From: Tritrichomonas musculus
Taxonomy: Eukaryota > Parabasalia > Tritrichomonadida > Tritrichomonadidae
Length of the DNA: 64,000 nt
NCBI GenBank assembly: GCA_039105265.1
Contig: JAPFFF010000004.1
Coordinates: 3,720,001-3,784,000 of the forward strand
Reading direction: 5' to 3'
Shown piece after piece: positions 19,180-30,080 of this stretch (positions within the stretch are counted from its first letter, which is position 1; every line of letters starts with the position of its first letter). A program made the position numbers and the translations under genes. Below the pieces are notes generated by a model. The model did no database searches, was not told the origin of the DNA, and worked only from the letters and a program-made list of their open reading frames with translations.

Positions 19180-20814
19180 ATGAGCAAGAGCGAAATTAGC
19201 ATTTTAAGTGATATTCAGAACCCAAAATTTGATGAACAACTTCGCAAATTTTCAAGCTCAACTGATGGTAGCAATGCTTTTGAAGTTTTTAATGCACTTC
19301 TATCTAATTTTGATTCAAAAAAAAAAAATCGAATTACGAATCCTATCGGTATTGCCATTCTTAGTGCAATTGCAGCGATTATTCAACGCCCTCGTAATAT
19401 AAGTATTTTTATTTCAAAAGGATTTTTAAATAATTTGCCATATGGTGTTGAAGATTATTCAGATGTTATTTTTGATATATTTTGTATTTGCTTGAAGTCT
19501 GATATCAATGTTTTTGATGATGAAAACAAATATGTTACCAAATTTGAAAAACAAATATCTTTTAATCCTCATAAAGCTTTAATAATTATAGCAATGCATG
19601 TTTCCAACTTTAAATATATAGCACATCCATGGTGTCTTTCTGATCTTCTAATTAGTCAATTTCCAGTTTTCCTTTCATCTGCCGAACTAGCCTCTTCTCA
19701 TTTGTCCCTCATTGAGTATCTTTGTAGCCAATTTCCAACATATAGAAAGCATCGTACAACCCAATGTTGGTCATTGCTTTCTCAACTTCTTGAATCAGAC
19801 ATAGTTGATCAAAAAATTATAAAACAAATTTATTCAATCCTCTTTACTATTTCTAGCAACAATAGTGAAGTTAAAAAATGTTTTCACTTTCTCCCAGTTA
19901 ATCGTGTCATCGAACATATTGAAATTCCTTTTTTGAAAGAGGATGTTCTTTCATTTATTGCAATAAATACAAAAGAATTTAAGTCGTGCACTGATTTAAT
20001 TAATATTCTTCTTGTTGAGAGTCGTAAAAATGAAAAAGCTTCTCTTATTTTAATGAAACTTTCTGAAGAAGAATCAAATGCTTTGTACTTGATTTCAGAC
20101 GATAATTGGTTTCAATATGAATTGCCAACTTATCTTGATACTTTAAAGATTGTTTACTGTTGTTTAGATCATTCAAAAGTTAGAATGCTTGCTTCGAAGT
20201 CAAAACGCATCATTCCATTATTAATTAAATCATCAAAAAAGACTCTTTTAAGTATAATTGTTATAATTCTTGGGATTATTCAAAAACTTCACTTATCAAA
20301 GCATATGGTTTCTGAAATGAGCAAATATGGCCTTTTAAATAATATTATTCGAACAACAAACAGCAACAAAGATAATGCTGTTTCTGATAAAATATTATAC
20401 AGAATTTTTAGTGCGATTGCTGAAATTAGTTATGCTAATGAGTTATTAAAATTATTTGTACTTGCATCTGAGGATATTGTTTACCAATCTGAGCTCTATG
20501 AAGAAGCTCTCAACTTTGTTGTAAAAGCTGTGCGGTATAAGGAGTGTGTCAATAATATGAAATCAACAAAACTTTTTGATTATTTCAAACATATTAAAAA
20601 TAATATGCACAATATTAAAAAAGATAAAGAAATTCAAAGAAATATTGAAACCATACAACAGATAATTAGTATACTAGATGAAGCTCATGAGTTTGATGAT
20701 ATGAGGAGTGATGAAAATGATGATGACTATTATGAAGGAGAAGAAGAAGAAGAAGAATATATGAATGAATCTTATTCTAACAATGAGGAAGAAGAGGAAG
20801 AAGAGGAAGAATGA
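19180..20814 (+). CDS. Armadillo-like solenoid protein with polyglutamate tail
   Basis: This protein of 544 residues is almost entirely helical repeat (for example DILCLKS- and LISQLLE-type hydrophobic helices) up to about residue 500, then ends in a dense acidic tail (GEEEEEEYMNESYSNNEEEE). It contains no catalytic motifs. It resembles the neighbouring convergent gene (21000-22409) and the gene at 8287 in overall design, so these may be paralogues. A function in binding basic partners such as histones or import cargo would fit the acidic tail, but this is inference. The start is the first ATG after an A-tract. Confidence 0.7.
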   Translation: MSKSEISILSDIQNPKFDEQLRKFSSSTDGSNAFEVFNALLSNFDSKKKNRITNPIGIAILSAIAAIIQRPRNISIFISKGFLNNLPYGVEDYSDVIFDIFCICLKSDINVFDDENKYVTKFEKQISFNPHKALIIIAMHVSNFKYIAHPWCLSDLLISQFPVFLSSAELASSHLSLIEYLCSQFPTYRKHRTTQCWSLLSQLLESDIVDQKIIKQIYSILFTISSNNSEVKKCFHFLPVNRVIEHIEIPFLKEDVLSFIAINTKEFKSCTDLINILLVESRKNEKASLILMKLSEEESNALYLISDDNWFQYELPTYLDTLKIVYCCLDHSKVRMLASKSKRIIPLLIKSSKKTLLSIIVIILGIIQKLHLSKHMVSEMSKYGLLNNIIRTTNSNKDNAVSDKILYRIFSAIAEISYANELLKLFVLASEDIVYQSELYEEALNFVVKAVRYKECVNNMKSTKLFDYFKHIKNNMHNIKKDKEIQRNIETIQQIISILDEAHEFDDMRSDENDDDYYEGEEEEEEYMNESYSNNEEEEEEEEE

Positions 20815-20999
20815 TGAATTCGTTATTTTGTTTTTATTACGTAATTTTATATATATTGTGAATTTTATATAAAGTGTAAATAAATATTTAAACAAATTTT
20901 ATAATTAAATGATTTGTATTACTGTTGTAAATGAGATTAAATAATATCATATAAATATATTTACATTTATTAAAAAAGAAAAACAAAACAAAAAATAAA

Positions 21000-22409
21000 T
21001 CAAACTTCTTTTGGTAATAAATCTTCAACCATTTTCTTAAGTATTATAGCATTCTTATGAACATCATCGTTATCATTTTCAGTATCATCATACATTAGCT
21101 TAAAATATTCCTCTTTTTGAACAACTTCTGTCAGAATCATTACAACATTTTGTAAAATTGGATGAGTAGAACTTAAAACTATAAGTTTTGTCAAAATATT
21201 TTCGAAAATATAAAGCACATTCAAAGTAACGGATCCATCTTCTGAATAGACATAATTGTTTATGAAAAGTAAATCCGAAAGGTTTATGATAAGATTTGGT
21301 GTTAATGCATTTGCGATTAATTCTGGATTGGTTGTAGCATTAAACAAGCGTTGAATTGTAGCTGCTGCTTTTGGGTAAATAATAGAAGAGTGGTTAATAA
21401 ACAAATTGCCAAGATTCTGATTACAAAATCGTTTAACAAGATTTGATACATACATATCATCAGAATTGAATAATGAATTAGTTAAAAAATTGGTAAAGCA
21501 AATCATGTAATCATCGTCTTTGTTTGTATTGATAATCTCACTAAAAATGTTAATTGTATCATAATTAAAAATTTGAACTAAGCATTCATTTCCACAATTG
21601 CAGCAATAGCTTATAACTTCCAGTGCTTCTTTTTTATATTCTTCATCAGTGTTGCATACATCAGTCAAAACATAGATGTAGCGATTTTCAAGAATTATAT
21701 GTCGGTATTCATAGTACCCGCGAGATTCAAGTAGATTAAATGCTTCAATAGCATAACTACGAGCTAAACAATTTTCTGGGTCTTCACTTATTTCAATTAG
21801 CATTCTAGGTATTTCTTCTTGAATATTCAAAATGTACGGTTCTTTTTCTAAAGCAGATTTAAGTGACCATGCAATTGTTTCTAGGTCAATAATTTTGCAT
21901 TCTTTTATTTTGTGAAAAACTTTTTGCTCAAATGCAGCATTTCGGAATTCATCACTAATAATTGAATTGTTTGTAATAATAATGATTGAGTATAGTGCGT
22001 ATATTGAATTATTTTGATTTAGAAATTTAACTCCGTAGCTTAAAAAATTAAAATCAATTAACATTTGTGAATAAAAACCTTCCCTGATTTGACTTAATAT
22101 ATTAAGAGAGAGAGCATAAAAATCGTTATGATTTAAAAGTTCAATAATTCTTTGTATGTGTCTAATATGTAAAAATCCAACCACCTTGTTAGATAAAAGT
22201 TTAAGTTGAGAAATAAAATCTTCTAAAGCTTTTTTTACTATATCAGGATCATTAGATAGAATTTCACTCACAATTTCGTTTGTTGAATTTACTTGTTCTT
22301 CTGTAAGATCCCAATGAAAATGTATTCTGTTATTTTCTTTGTCAGATGAAATAAATTGGCTTCTTAGAGCCTTCATGTCGCTATAGCTTTCATTCATTTT
22401 AAAATTCAT
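21000..22409 (-). CDS. Armadillo-like solenoid protein
   Basis: This 469-residue helical-repeat protein contains segments such as ALSLNILSQIREGFY and EALEVISYCCNCGNECLVQIF that look like armadillo units. The middle of the protein recalls importin-alpha-type or Trichomonas-expanded ARM proteins, but no nuclear-localisation-signal-binding W/N array is evident. A textbook-like initiator, TATCATTA, sits 5 nt before the ATG. Its 3' end faces that of the ARM-like gene at 19180, with about 185 bp between. Function unknown. Confidence 0.7.
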   Translation of the reverse strand: MNFKMNESYSDMKALRSQFISSDKENNRIHFHWDLTEEQVNSTNEIVSEILSNDPDIVKKALEDFISQLKLLSNKVVGFLHIRHIQRIIELLNHNDFYALSLNILSQIREGFYSQMLIDFNFLSYGVKFLNQNNSIYALYSIIIITNNSIISDEFRNAAFEQKVFHKIKECKIIDLETIAWSLKSALEKEPYILNIQEEIPRMLIEISEDPENCLARSYAIEAFNLLESRGYYEYRHIILENRYIYVLTDVCNTDEEYKKEALEVISYCCNCGNECLVQIFNYDTINIFSEIINTNKDDDYMICFTNFLTNSLFNSDDMYVSNLVKRFCNQNLGNLFINHSSIIYPKAAATIQRLFNATTNPELIANALTPNLIINLSDLLFINNYVYSEDGSVTLNVLYIFENILTKLIVLSSTHPILQNVVMILTEVVQKEEYFKLMYDDTENDNDDVHKNAIILKKMVEDLLPKEV

Positions 22410-22420
22410 TTAATGATATG
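22410..22420 (-). promoter_or_regulatory. Initiator-like site TATCATTA
   Basis: On the minus strand the ATG at 22409 follows TATCATTAA with the TCA 5 nt upstream. The initiator of Trichomonas genes is TCA followed by a pyrimidine and T or A, so this is the best single match in the window. Confidence 0.5.
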
Positions 22421-23123
22421 TTGAATCAATAATGAATAAATAAATAAATATGATAGGATAATTTTAAAATTTGAGTTCAATTGAAAAAGTTTAGTAAAAT
22501 GAACTTCACCGAAAAGTTTTAGGCGTAAACAAAGTTCTTCCCAATTGTTGAATACTAAATTTTCAGCATTATTAAAATCAAACAAGTGATTCCATGAAAA
22601 TTTATTTATTATTTTGCGTGATACATATTATCAAAAGAAATTGAATATATTTTCTCACTAGGCTTGTAATTTTGAGAATCGATATCAAAAGCGTCACTTT
22701 TTTCTTCTATTTTTCGATAATCAATTTAAAATCTGATTAAGTTTTTAATCAAAAAAACACCTATATTTGAAACTAAACAACGATCATATATTTATCAAAA
22801 AGTTTGATTGGAGTTTCTGATATTAAAAGTTGTGAAAACTCGTTATTTAATTTTTTTATTTTGGCTTTAATTGAATGAATATTTTATTTTATGAAAAAAT
22901 ATTAAGATTATTTACTTCTATATATTCAATACTGACATTTGCCATAATTGGTTTTAATGGATGTTGAGAATTTAAAAAACATTAAAAGAATAATGTTTCG
23001 TCTATATCTCGAGTCAAATAAAATATTTATGAATTACAAATCAATAATAATATTTTGTATTTTATTTATAAAATATATTATCTGTTGAATAACCAAAATA
23101 TTAGCCATATATAGATTTAAATC
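22410..23123. other. Gene-free AT-rich spacer
   Basis: This stretch lies between the ARM-like gene and the left end of the 5.2-kb element. It holds no gene and no repeat that I could pair with confidence. Confidence 0.5.
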
Positions 23124-23217
23124 AAAGGTATGGAAACTTCTATCCACTCGACAGATCATTTTTCTTTCAAAATATAATTTTTTAATGATAGTATTAATGA
23201 TAAATATAATATAAAAA

Positions 23218-25242
23218 GGGAAGTGTAATTTTTCCCCAGAAAATTGAATGGAAAAAACTGGGGAAAAATGGTAATTTTTTTGAATTGAAAATGATCGTTT
23301 TTTAAAAAATATTTTTTATAAAATTACAGCATAAACAACATTTAGAGTTTCAAAATTAAAATAAAATATTAAGAAAAAGAACAATACATAAGATGCATAT
23401 GTCTATTACCCCAAAAAAAGAATTTTAAAAATATCAACATTACAATTAAAAGGAAAAATTTCTAATTCGAAATGACTGAGAAAAATTGTATTACATATAA
23501 ATGAATATAATAATTATATAAATGTTATCCCAGAGAAAATTTAAAAATACATAAGAGAAAATGAAAAAAGCAATATTTTTCATTTTATTTTAGGTAATCT
23601 TTACTTTTTTTACATCACATTTTTATTAACGTAACATTTTAACGTAACTTTTTAAAAAATCAAAAATTTTGATGTAAATCAGTTATTTATGTTTAAAACA
23701 ATATTTTTATTCATAATCTAAAGATAAAAACTATTTTTCATTAACTCTTGCTAATTTTGATCAAAAAACTATGCTATTGCAGATGATTATATCTGATAGA
23801 TATAATTAGAAGCAAAATATCATAGAAAAAAAGGTTTTGTACATCGGTACTATTATAAAATAATTCAAATACATCGAATAAATAAATCAAAACGATTTGG
23901 CCAATCATAATAAGTCGAAATAAAATCAGAATTTTATTATAAATATAAAGTGCCATTTTACACCATCAAAAGAATGATTAAAGAAATATCAAAGTTTTAA
24001 TTATTTATTAGCAATAATAAATGAAAAAAAATTATTTCTGCTTTATATTCATGCTTTATTTATTTTAATTGATTAAATTTTTGAAGATAAAAATATTTTT
24101 CAAAGAAAAAAATTAACGGAAAATTACATATGTATTTACATATGTAATTTCTATCGTCCTGTGTAATTACATTGTATATACAAAAAGTAAAGATTAATTT
24201 TAGGTAAAATCAGAACCAAATTAGAGAAGAATATGAAGTACTTTTGAAATAAATAATTATAACAAAAAAGAAAAAATCACATGTCAATTCATATCAGAAA
24301 AATGATGAAGTTCGTTTGAAATAAAAATCTCATTGTAATATAAAATATCATGTTTTTGCCTGTATTTTAATATATATATAAATAAAACGATTATACTATG
24401 ATTTATAAATTCAAAACCTAAAAATATAAAGGATTTATGTAATATAAACACTTTTTTTAAAATAAAAAATTTTCTTATGTATAGGTTATCAAAAACACTC
24501 CATAAGTGTATCTTGAATATGCAACCATTCTTCCCAGGAAAAAAAAGTAGCATAGCAATTATTTATTCACATTATGATTAAATTTTTGATATTATTTAAA
24601 TAATCAATAAATTGAGATAGAATATTAGGAAAATTAGAGAAATCATCTTATCTTGAATTTCAATAAAAATATGCATTAAAAAGTGTATTAGTATAGAATA
24701 TATCATTTTAGACAATAAAAATCTTTTTAATTCAATTATTAAAAAAGTTGGAGCTAATATATTAGAGAAAAAATAGTGATTGAGCAAAATTCTCATTTAT
24801 ATTTATTTATATTGTATTTTTAGATAATAATCTTTAAAATTACCCTGCATTCATCTTCCTGATATAAGATCAGATTATTCATAATATAATAAAAAATTTG
24901 TAAATTTCAGGTTTATAAAGGTTCAAAATTGGTTTATAATGCTCCTAGATAATTTTAACTTTATTTGAACAGTTAAATTTTTGAAACGATAATTTTTGCA
25001 TTTGATAAGATATTTGATTAAAAAAAAAATTCAAAAAAAACTTTATTTGTACCCTTAATAATGATTAACCATGCTAGAAAAGAGTTGATACTGCATTAAA
25101 AAGGCCGAATGTTGACTGATTTAAAAGTTGGGGAAAAAATGGTTAAAATTTACATTTTTTTTATAAAATTTTATGCAAAAAAACATTTTTCCCCAGGTTG
25201 AAATGTGATATAAAAAAAGTTGGTGAAAAATGGTAATTTCCC
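23218..25242. mobile_element. 2.0-kb non-coding element with GGGAA ends, nested
   Basis: The ends begin GGGAAGTGTAATTTTTCCCC on the left, and the right end read inward is GGGAAATTACCATTTTTCAC, an imperfect inverted repeat. A 9-bp duplication, ATATAAAAA, flanks it at 23209-23217 and 25243-25251. Each end also carries a further CTGGGGAAAAA or TTTTTCCCCAG copy, so each arm can fold on itself. A 9-bp duplication is usual for Mutator-like elements, but the duplicated word is AT-rich and could in part be chance. Confidence 0.55.
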
Positions 25243-25469
25243 ATATAAAAAAGACATATTTTTCGAGAGGAATTTAAGATAAAAATAAATTATTTTTTTG
25301 CAAAAAATTGAATCCTAATCTGGTTATCTTAATTCAAAAAACTATTTTTTTTTATTTTTTAATTATATTATTTTAAAATAGAATTATATAAGCAATTTAT
25401 ATTTCATGAGGAAGAACTCAAATTTATCATTTTTTATATTCATATCACAAGTGATATGAGTTATTTTAA

Positions 25470-25509
25470 CCTAAAAGGCGAATTTTTTTTTACCTAAAAG
25501 GCGAATTTC
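25470..25509. repeat. Short tandem duplication
   Basis: The phrase ACCTAAAAGGCGAATTT occurs twice about 22 nt apart, separated only by T-runs. It is a small local duplication with no sign of function. Confidence 0.5.
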
Positions 25510-25796
25510 AAAATTTTGAAAATTATGAGTTTATGCAGGAAATTGTTTTCTAATTTTCTTCATATTGATATTAAAAATTCTATTCCCAATTCGTTCAAAT
25601 CACTTTTTCCATTTTTATTGATGATTATAAAGCATCGTGAATAAGCAAACCAAGCAAAGATTATTCATTTTTAATATTTTTTCCTAAAACTAGGCCTTAT
25701 TTTTTTTACATCACAAATACTATAAACGTCTTTTTAACGTATTTTTTCATAAAATAACGATTTTTTGATTTGTAGTATCAATGAAACTTTTTGAAT

Positions 25797-27175
25797 AGAG
25801 GTGCGAGAACTACCTTTGGTTAACCAATTTATTTCAAATTTAGATATTTATTTATACAGGTAAAATAATGTATAATTAATGTATAATTTTTTAATTTGGT
25901 TCGCTACGAGTAATATTATATTGATTTTAAAATTGAATATGAGAAAAAAAAAAAATCAAATTTTTATTTCTAAAAAAAAAAAAAAAAGAGCACCAAATAC
26001 TTTGTTTTTTAAGGTAATTTTTATATTTGTTTACATAAAAAAATTTAAATATTCACATTTTTAACTTTTGTAATCGTTGAACAATTAAAGGATTTCAATA
26101 TTAGAAAATTATACAAACAAAGAATATAGCATAAAATGATCAATTATTACTAATATCAATGATATTATTTGATAATTCATAAATTAAACTATTTACTTGG
26201 TTAAGAATTACGATTATGATAAAAAGATTTTCAAAAATATGTTTTATTGTTGTCATTTGACAAATAACTGATATTTAATTGGTTTAATAATTATTTCTCT
26301 AATGAACAATGCATGGTTTATAAAGATATAATCTGAAATTCTTGATAATTAATATTTTTAGTCTTGTTTATTATAATGGTCTGTTATTATTAGATTATTA
26401 TTTAATTTAATGAAAGTATTAAGCGTATAAAGTGTGAAAATAGATTTATAAAATTATTGAAGATAAGATCTGTCCCCTGTTTGCTATTTCAAGATAAAAT
26501 AAATATTTTTTAAAATAAATTTCGTCCAAAAATTATATATTACATTTTATTTATTTTTAATTTACTGATATTTAAGAAATATTAATAAAATATTATATAA
26601 CGGAATTTGTACAGAATTTTGAGGGGATTTAAGCCTAACGAACATTGCATTGAATTTTGAGGGGATTTAAGCCTAACGAACATTTCTACTCAATTCTTTT
26701 TTAACTTTTTGTGAATAAAAAAATAAAACTACGCCCATCGAGCGGATTTATAAATAATCATAATATAATATCATACAATATAATATAATTCTAATATAAA
26801 ATAGTTATCCCGATAAAATTAATATTATAGCTAGATATTTATGTTTTCTATAATTTTTTTGCTAAAATAAATTTATCTTATTTATATTATAATATTATAT
26901 ATATATTAATTAGAAATTATATCAATAATTCTATTTAGAATATGATAAAATGAATAAATAATCAATATTATTTCAACTTCAATCATATTCTTCAAAATAT
27001 GTAAAATTTGAATTTCAACGTATGAACTTTCAAATAGTGCGATACTGATATATAATATACAAAATCAATTATATACTTTATTTTATTAAAAAAATCATAA
27101 GGCTAACGAATTATTTTTTGAAAAATCAATCTTTTTTTAAAACAAAAAATACGTTATTTTAGTTCTCGCACTTCT
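25797..27175. mobile_element. 1.4-kb TIR element with 8-bp target duplication, nested
   Basis: The ends AGAGGTGCGAGAACTA (25797-25812) and its reverse complement (27160-27175) match at 15 of 16 positions. TTTTGAAT flanks it at 25789-25796 and 27176-27183. It lies inside the 23124-28352 element and so is younger. It has no coding capacity. Internally it carries a 33-nt tandem duplication (26614-26684). Confidence 0.78.
26614..26684. repeat. Two-copy 33-nt direct repeat, period 38
   Basis: An identical 33-nt unit, beginning GAATTTTGAGGGG and ending CTAACGAACATT, occurs at 26614-26646 and 26652-26684 with a 5-nt spacer. It lies within the 25797-27175 element. The identity of the copies implies a recent duplication compared with the age of the surrounding elements. 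Confidence 0.85.
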
Positions 27176-27430
27176 TTTTGAATACGAATAAATTTTTTTT
27201 TATTTTATGAAGAATCAAAAATAATATTATTTAATTTGAAAAACATTTTACGATTTTATCTTTTTATTTTTAAATTATTTAAAACATTTTTAATATAAAA
27301 AAATAATTGTAGATCAAGATAAAAATAAAAAACTAATATCGAGAAAATAACGTATTTCCAATTGTAATTACAATTGTAATTTTTAAACGGACAAGTTGTA
27401 TACAATTGTAAATACAAAAACCAAGGCTTA

Positions 27431-27767
27431 CCTAAAACTCAAGCAAATTCGCCAAATTTACTAAATAAAAGCGATTTACGAAATAATTATCGTACAAATT
27501 CCAGTACATAGTTGGAAGATTAAAAAACTATCGATAATTCATTTGTTTATAAGAAAAATAAAACGTACTGGAGTTAATAAAAGAATTATTTTGTAGAACA
27601 ATCTTATTTAGTGAGTTTTTTGAATTTGTTTGAGCTTTAGGAAAAGACATTCTAAAATAATTATCTTTGCATGGTTTACTTTTCCACGTTGCGCTGGGAT
27701 ATACCTAAAATTGTTTTGTAAACTACTCTTATTTAGTTATTTTGTTGAGTTTATTTGTGTCTTTGGA
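27431..27767. repeat. Hairpin-forming inverted repeat plus a third copy
   Basis: A 57-nt segment at about 27431-27487 is the imperfect reverse complement of 27585-27641. The loop holds a smaller nested inverted pair around CCAGTAC and GTACTGG. A third, diverged copy in the same orientation as the right arm lies at about 27711-27767. The group could be a foldback element or the remains of element ends. Confidence 0.6.
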
Positions 27768-28651
27768 AGAAATACTATAAAAAAAAATAAATTAACTTTT
27801 TGGTCAAAAAATTTTCATCTTTATTGGTCAATTATAAATTTCATATCATCAATGATATGAACTATACAAAAAATTGATAACATCATATAAGATCTCCAAA
27901 TCCACTCGAAAAACATGGCCTTTTTTTTATTTTATTTTCTAATAAATAAAAAAATGAAGAACATATAAAAAAACTAAAAACTTTTGTCGACTCATTCATC
28001 TTTAAAGTGATTTTTTCTTGAAAAAACATTTTTTTCTCGTTATGCCTTTTATGAGATTTGAATTAAGCACCTTCATGCTATTTTTAAATATGTTAATAAT
28101 CTAATAAAACAATATTAGACATGTATTAAACTTTGATGAGGTTTTTTCTGCTGATCAAAATTTGCAAATTTTTGGATTTCATTTTTTTCTTGTTTTTCAG
28201 TAATAAAATTAAAATTATATTTTTTTGAATTTATATTTATGCTACAAATATTATATACATGACGATGGACTAATTATTAATAAAAAATGATCAATATTCA
28301 AGCTTTTTTTGCATAAAATAAAATTGAATTGAAAAAGAGTTTCCATACCTTTTTTAAATCCAAATTTACATAAAAAAATAAAGAAAATTAACTAAATAAT
28401 TAAACACTAATTGTACGATAAAATAATAATAAACATTTAAATAAAATTTATTATGTAAAAAATAAGTTACTTTATTCTCTCATTTTAAAGAAAAATGCAA
28501 TTAATATTTTGTATTATTTTGAATTATTTTTCATCGTATTTTTTTACATTATTATTTTTTAGTGACGTGAGATGATTATTTTCGGTGAAGTGAAGTTAAT
28601 AGTGAAGTGATTCTTGAAAAATATAAATTGGATCATCTTCATAAAAATTAA

Positions 28652-29633
28652 ACCTTCGAAAGGTCACCCTAAAATATTAACCTGACCACAAATTTTTTTT
28701 TTGGGTCACTACCCAAAAAAAAAATGAAGCGTTCGCGTTTGACCCTTTTATTTCTAGTGTATTTTTTGGATTATTTTTTATAAAACCATGTTCTATAATT
28801 AATTTTTTATTGATTCATGTATTTTTTTAAAGTGAATTTTGATTTTAGAAAACAAAATTTTATGATATGACTTGTTATATGAAATACTTTAAATTTTATT
28901 TAGAAAAGACTTTTTTATTTGAAAATCAAGTAAAAGTTTGTCAAAACAGGATAATCTTTTAAAATCTGAAATAGTTATTAATATATCTTAATATTGTATT
29001 CAAACATGAAATAAAAGAAAGAAATGCCAATTTTTTTTTAATTATATAAGTGATTAGTAACATTAATTAATAGCAAAATGAACTAAAATGCATAGTATAA
29101 ACTATGAAAAAAAGATAAAAAATATAAAACAAGTAAATGAATAGTTTGTATTATTTTAAATTTGTAGATTTCAAAGCTTAATATAAAAAAATATTACGTA
29201 ACTTAAATTTATGTATAATTTCTCTTTTCTAAGTCATCTAAACAATAAATTAACTGACAATGAAAATCAGAAAAAAATATGATACAAAAAAAAATCAATT
29301 AACTTTCAAGAAAAAAGGTTTTCTGATATTAAAAATCACAATTAAATAGAATAATAGAGAAAATAATTTCAAAAAACAATTTTAGAGAAAATTATCAGAA
29401 GCATTATTCTAATGAAATAAAAATTTTTATTAAAAAGGATTAAAAAGCTTGTAAATTTTTTAATAAACCTTTTTTTATATAAATATTTATTCCACATTTT
29501 GAGATAAATGAATTTTAAAAATTTAGGGTCAAAAACCGCTTCGGGTAGGCGGTAATTTGCGACCCCTGGTCAAAATATACCTAAAATTTTTGACCCGATT
29601 GAAAATGGGTAAATCGGGTACCCCTTACAAGGT
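28652..29633. mobile_element. About 1-kb element with long imperfect inverted arms
   Basis: The left arm starts ACCTTCGAAAGGTCACCC and the right arm, read inward, starts ACCTTGTAAGGGGTACCC. About 90 bp further in, GAAGCGTTCGCGTTTGACCC at 28726-28745 pairs imperfectly with GGGTCAAAAACCGCTTC at 29525-29541, so the arms are related over roughly 100 bp. No clear target duplication was found and there is no coding capacity. Confidence 0.5.
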
Positions 29634-29958
29634 CTAATAAAAATATTAAAAAAATATTTTATATATAGTATTATTATTATATACTATATTATATAAATAA
29701 TTATAATATTTAATCTATTTAAAACCAAAAAATAATCACAATACAAGCCAACTTATTTTTTTAGAAATACATTCAATGAATCTTTTAATTATTTTTTTTT
29801 TTTTGTTAGTTTATCTATTTAATATATTATGTAAAACTTAAATATAAAATGCATATTATATATAAAATGTAATATATATTATATATTTGAAATAAAATAA
29901 TGTTTTAATAAAAATAATACTAGGATTAAAAATGTTTATTATTTCAATATAAAAAATA

Positions 29959-30080
29959 GGGAAATTACAAATGTCCCTACTTTAACGGTCATTTTTAACG
30001 GCTATTAAATTTGTGAGGTGAAGTAGGGACATTTGTCGCTGCTCCATTTGTCTCTACTTTAACGGTCATTAATAACGGTC
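29959..30080. repeat. Inverted and direct repeat cluster around ATTTGTCCCTACTTTAACGG
   Basis: ACAAATGTCCCTACTT is followed about 40 nt later by its reverse complement, AAGTAGGGACATTTGT. A third copy, CATTTGTCTCTACTTTAACG, follows directly, each plus-sense copy leading into TAACGGTCATT. The start, GGGAAATTAC, resembles the right end of the 23218-25242 element, so this may be a fragment of the same repeat family. Confidence 0.55.

Larger units (their letters stand above)
23124..28352. mobile_element. 5.2-kb decayed TIR element (hAT-like) containing younger insertions
   Basis: The ends AAAGGTATGGAAACT (23124-23138) and its perfect reverse complement (28338-28352) are flanked directly by the 8-bp duplication TTTAAATC (23116-23123 and 28353-28360). 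Inside lie two further elements with their own duplications (23218-25242 and 25797-27175) and a hairpin-forming repeat group near 27.4-27.8 kb. No transposase remnant was recognised; without the two inserts the element would be about 1.8 kb. The duplication size suggests a hAT-like element. Confidence 0.75.

Noticed and set aside
24284-24796. Two minus-strand frames of 66-89 residues
   Set aside because: They are rich in F, I, L, K and N as expected from translated AT-rich DNA, lie inside a non-coding element and show no motif.
26614-26684. CRISPR-like pair of 33-nt repeats
   Set aside because: There are only two units with a 5-nt spacer, inside a transposon and in a eukaryotic setting. This is a small tandem duplication.
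22504-28594. Inverted 13-mer CTTCACCGAAAA at both places, as possible element ends
   Set aside because: No flanking duplication, and 13-mers of this composition are expected to recur by chance in a window this size. The ends at 23124 and 28352 with their 8-bp duplication are far better supported.
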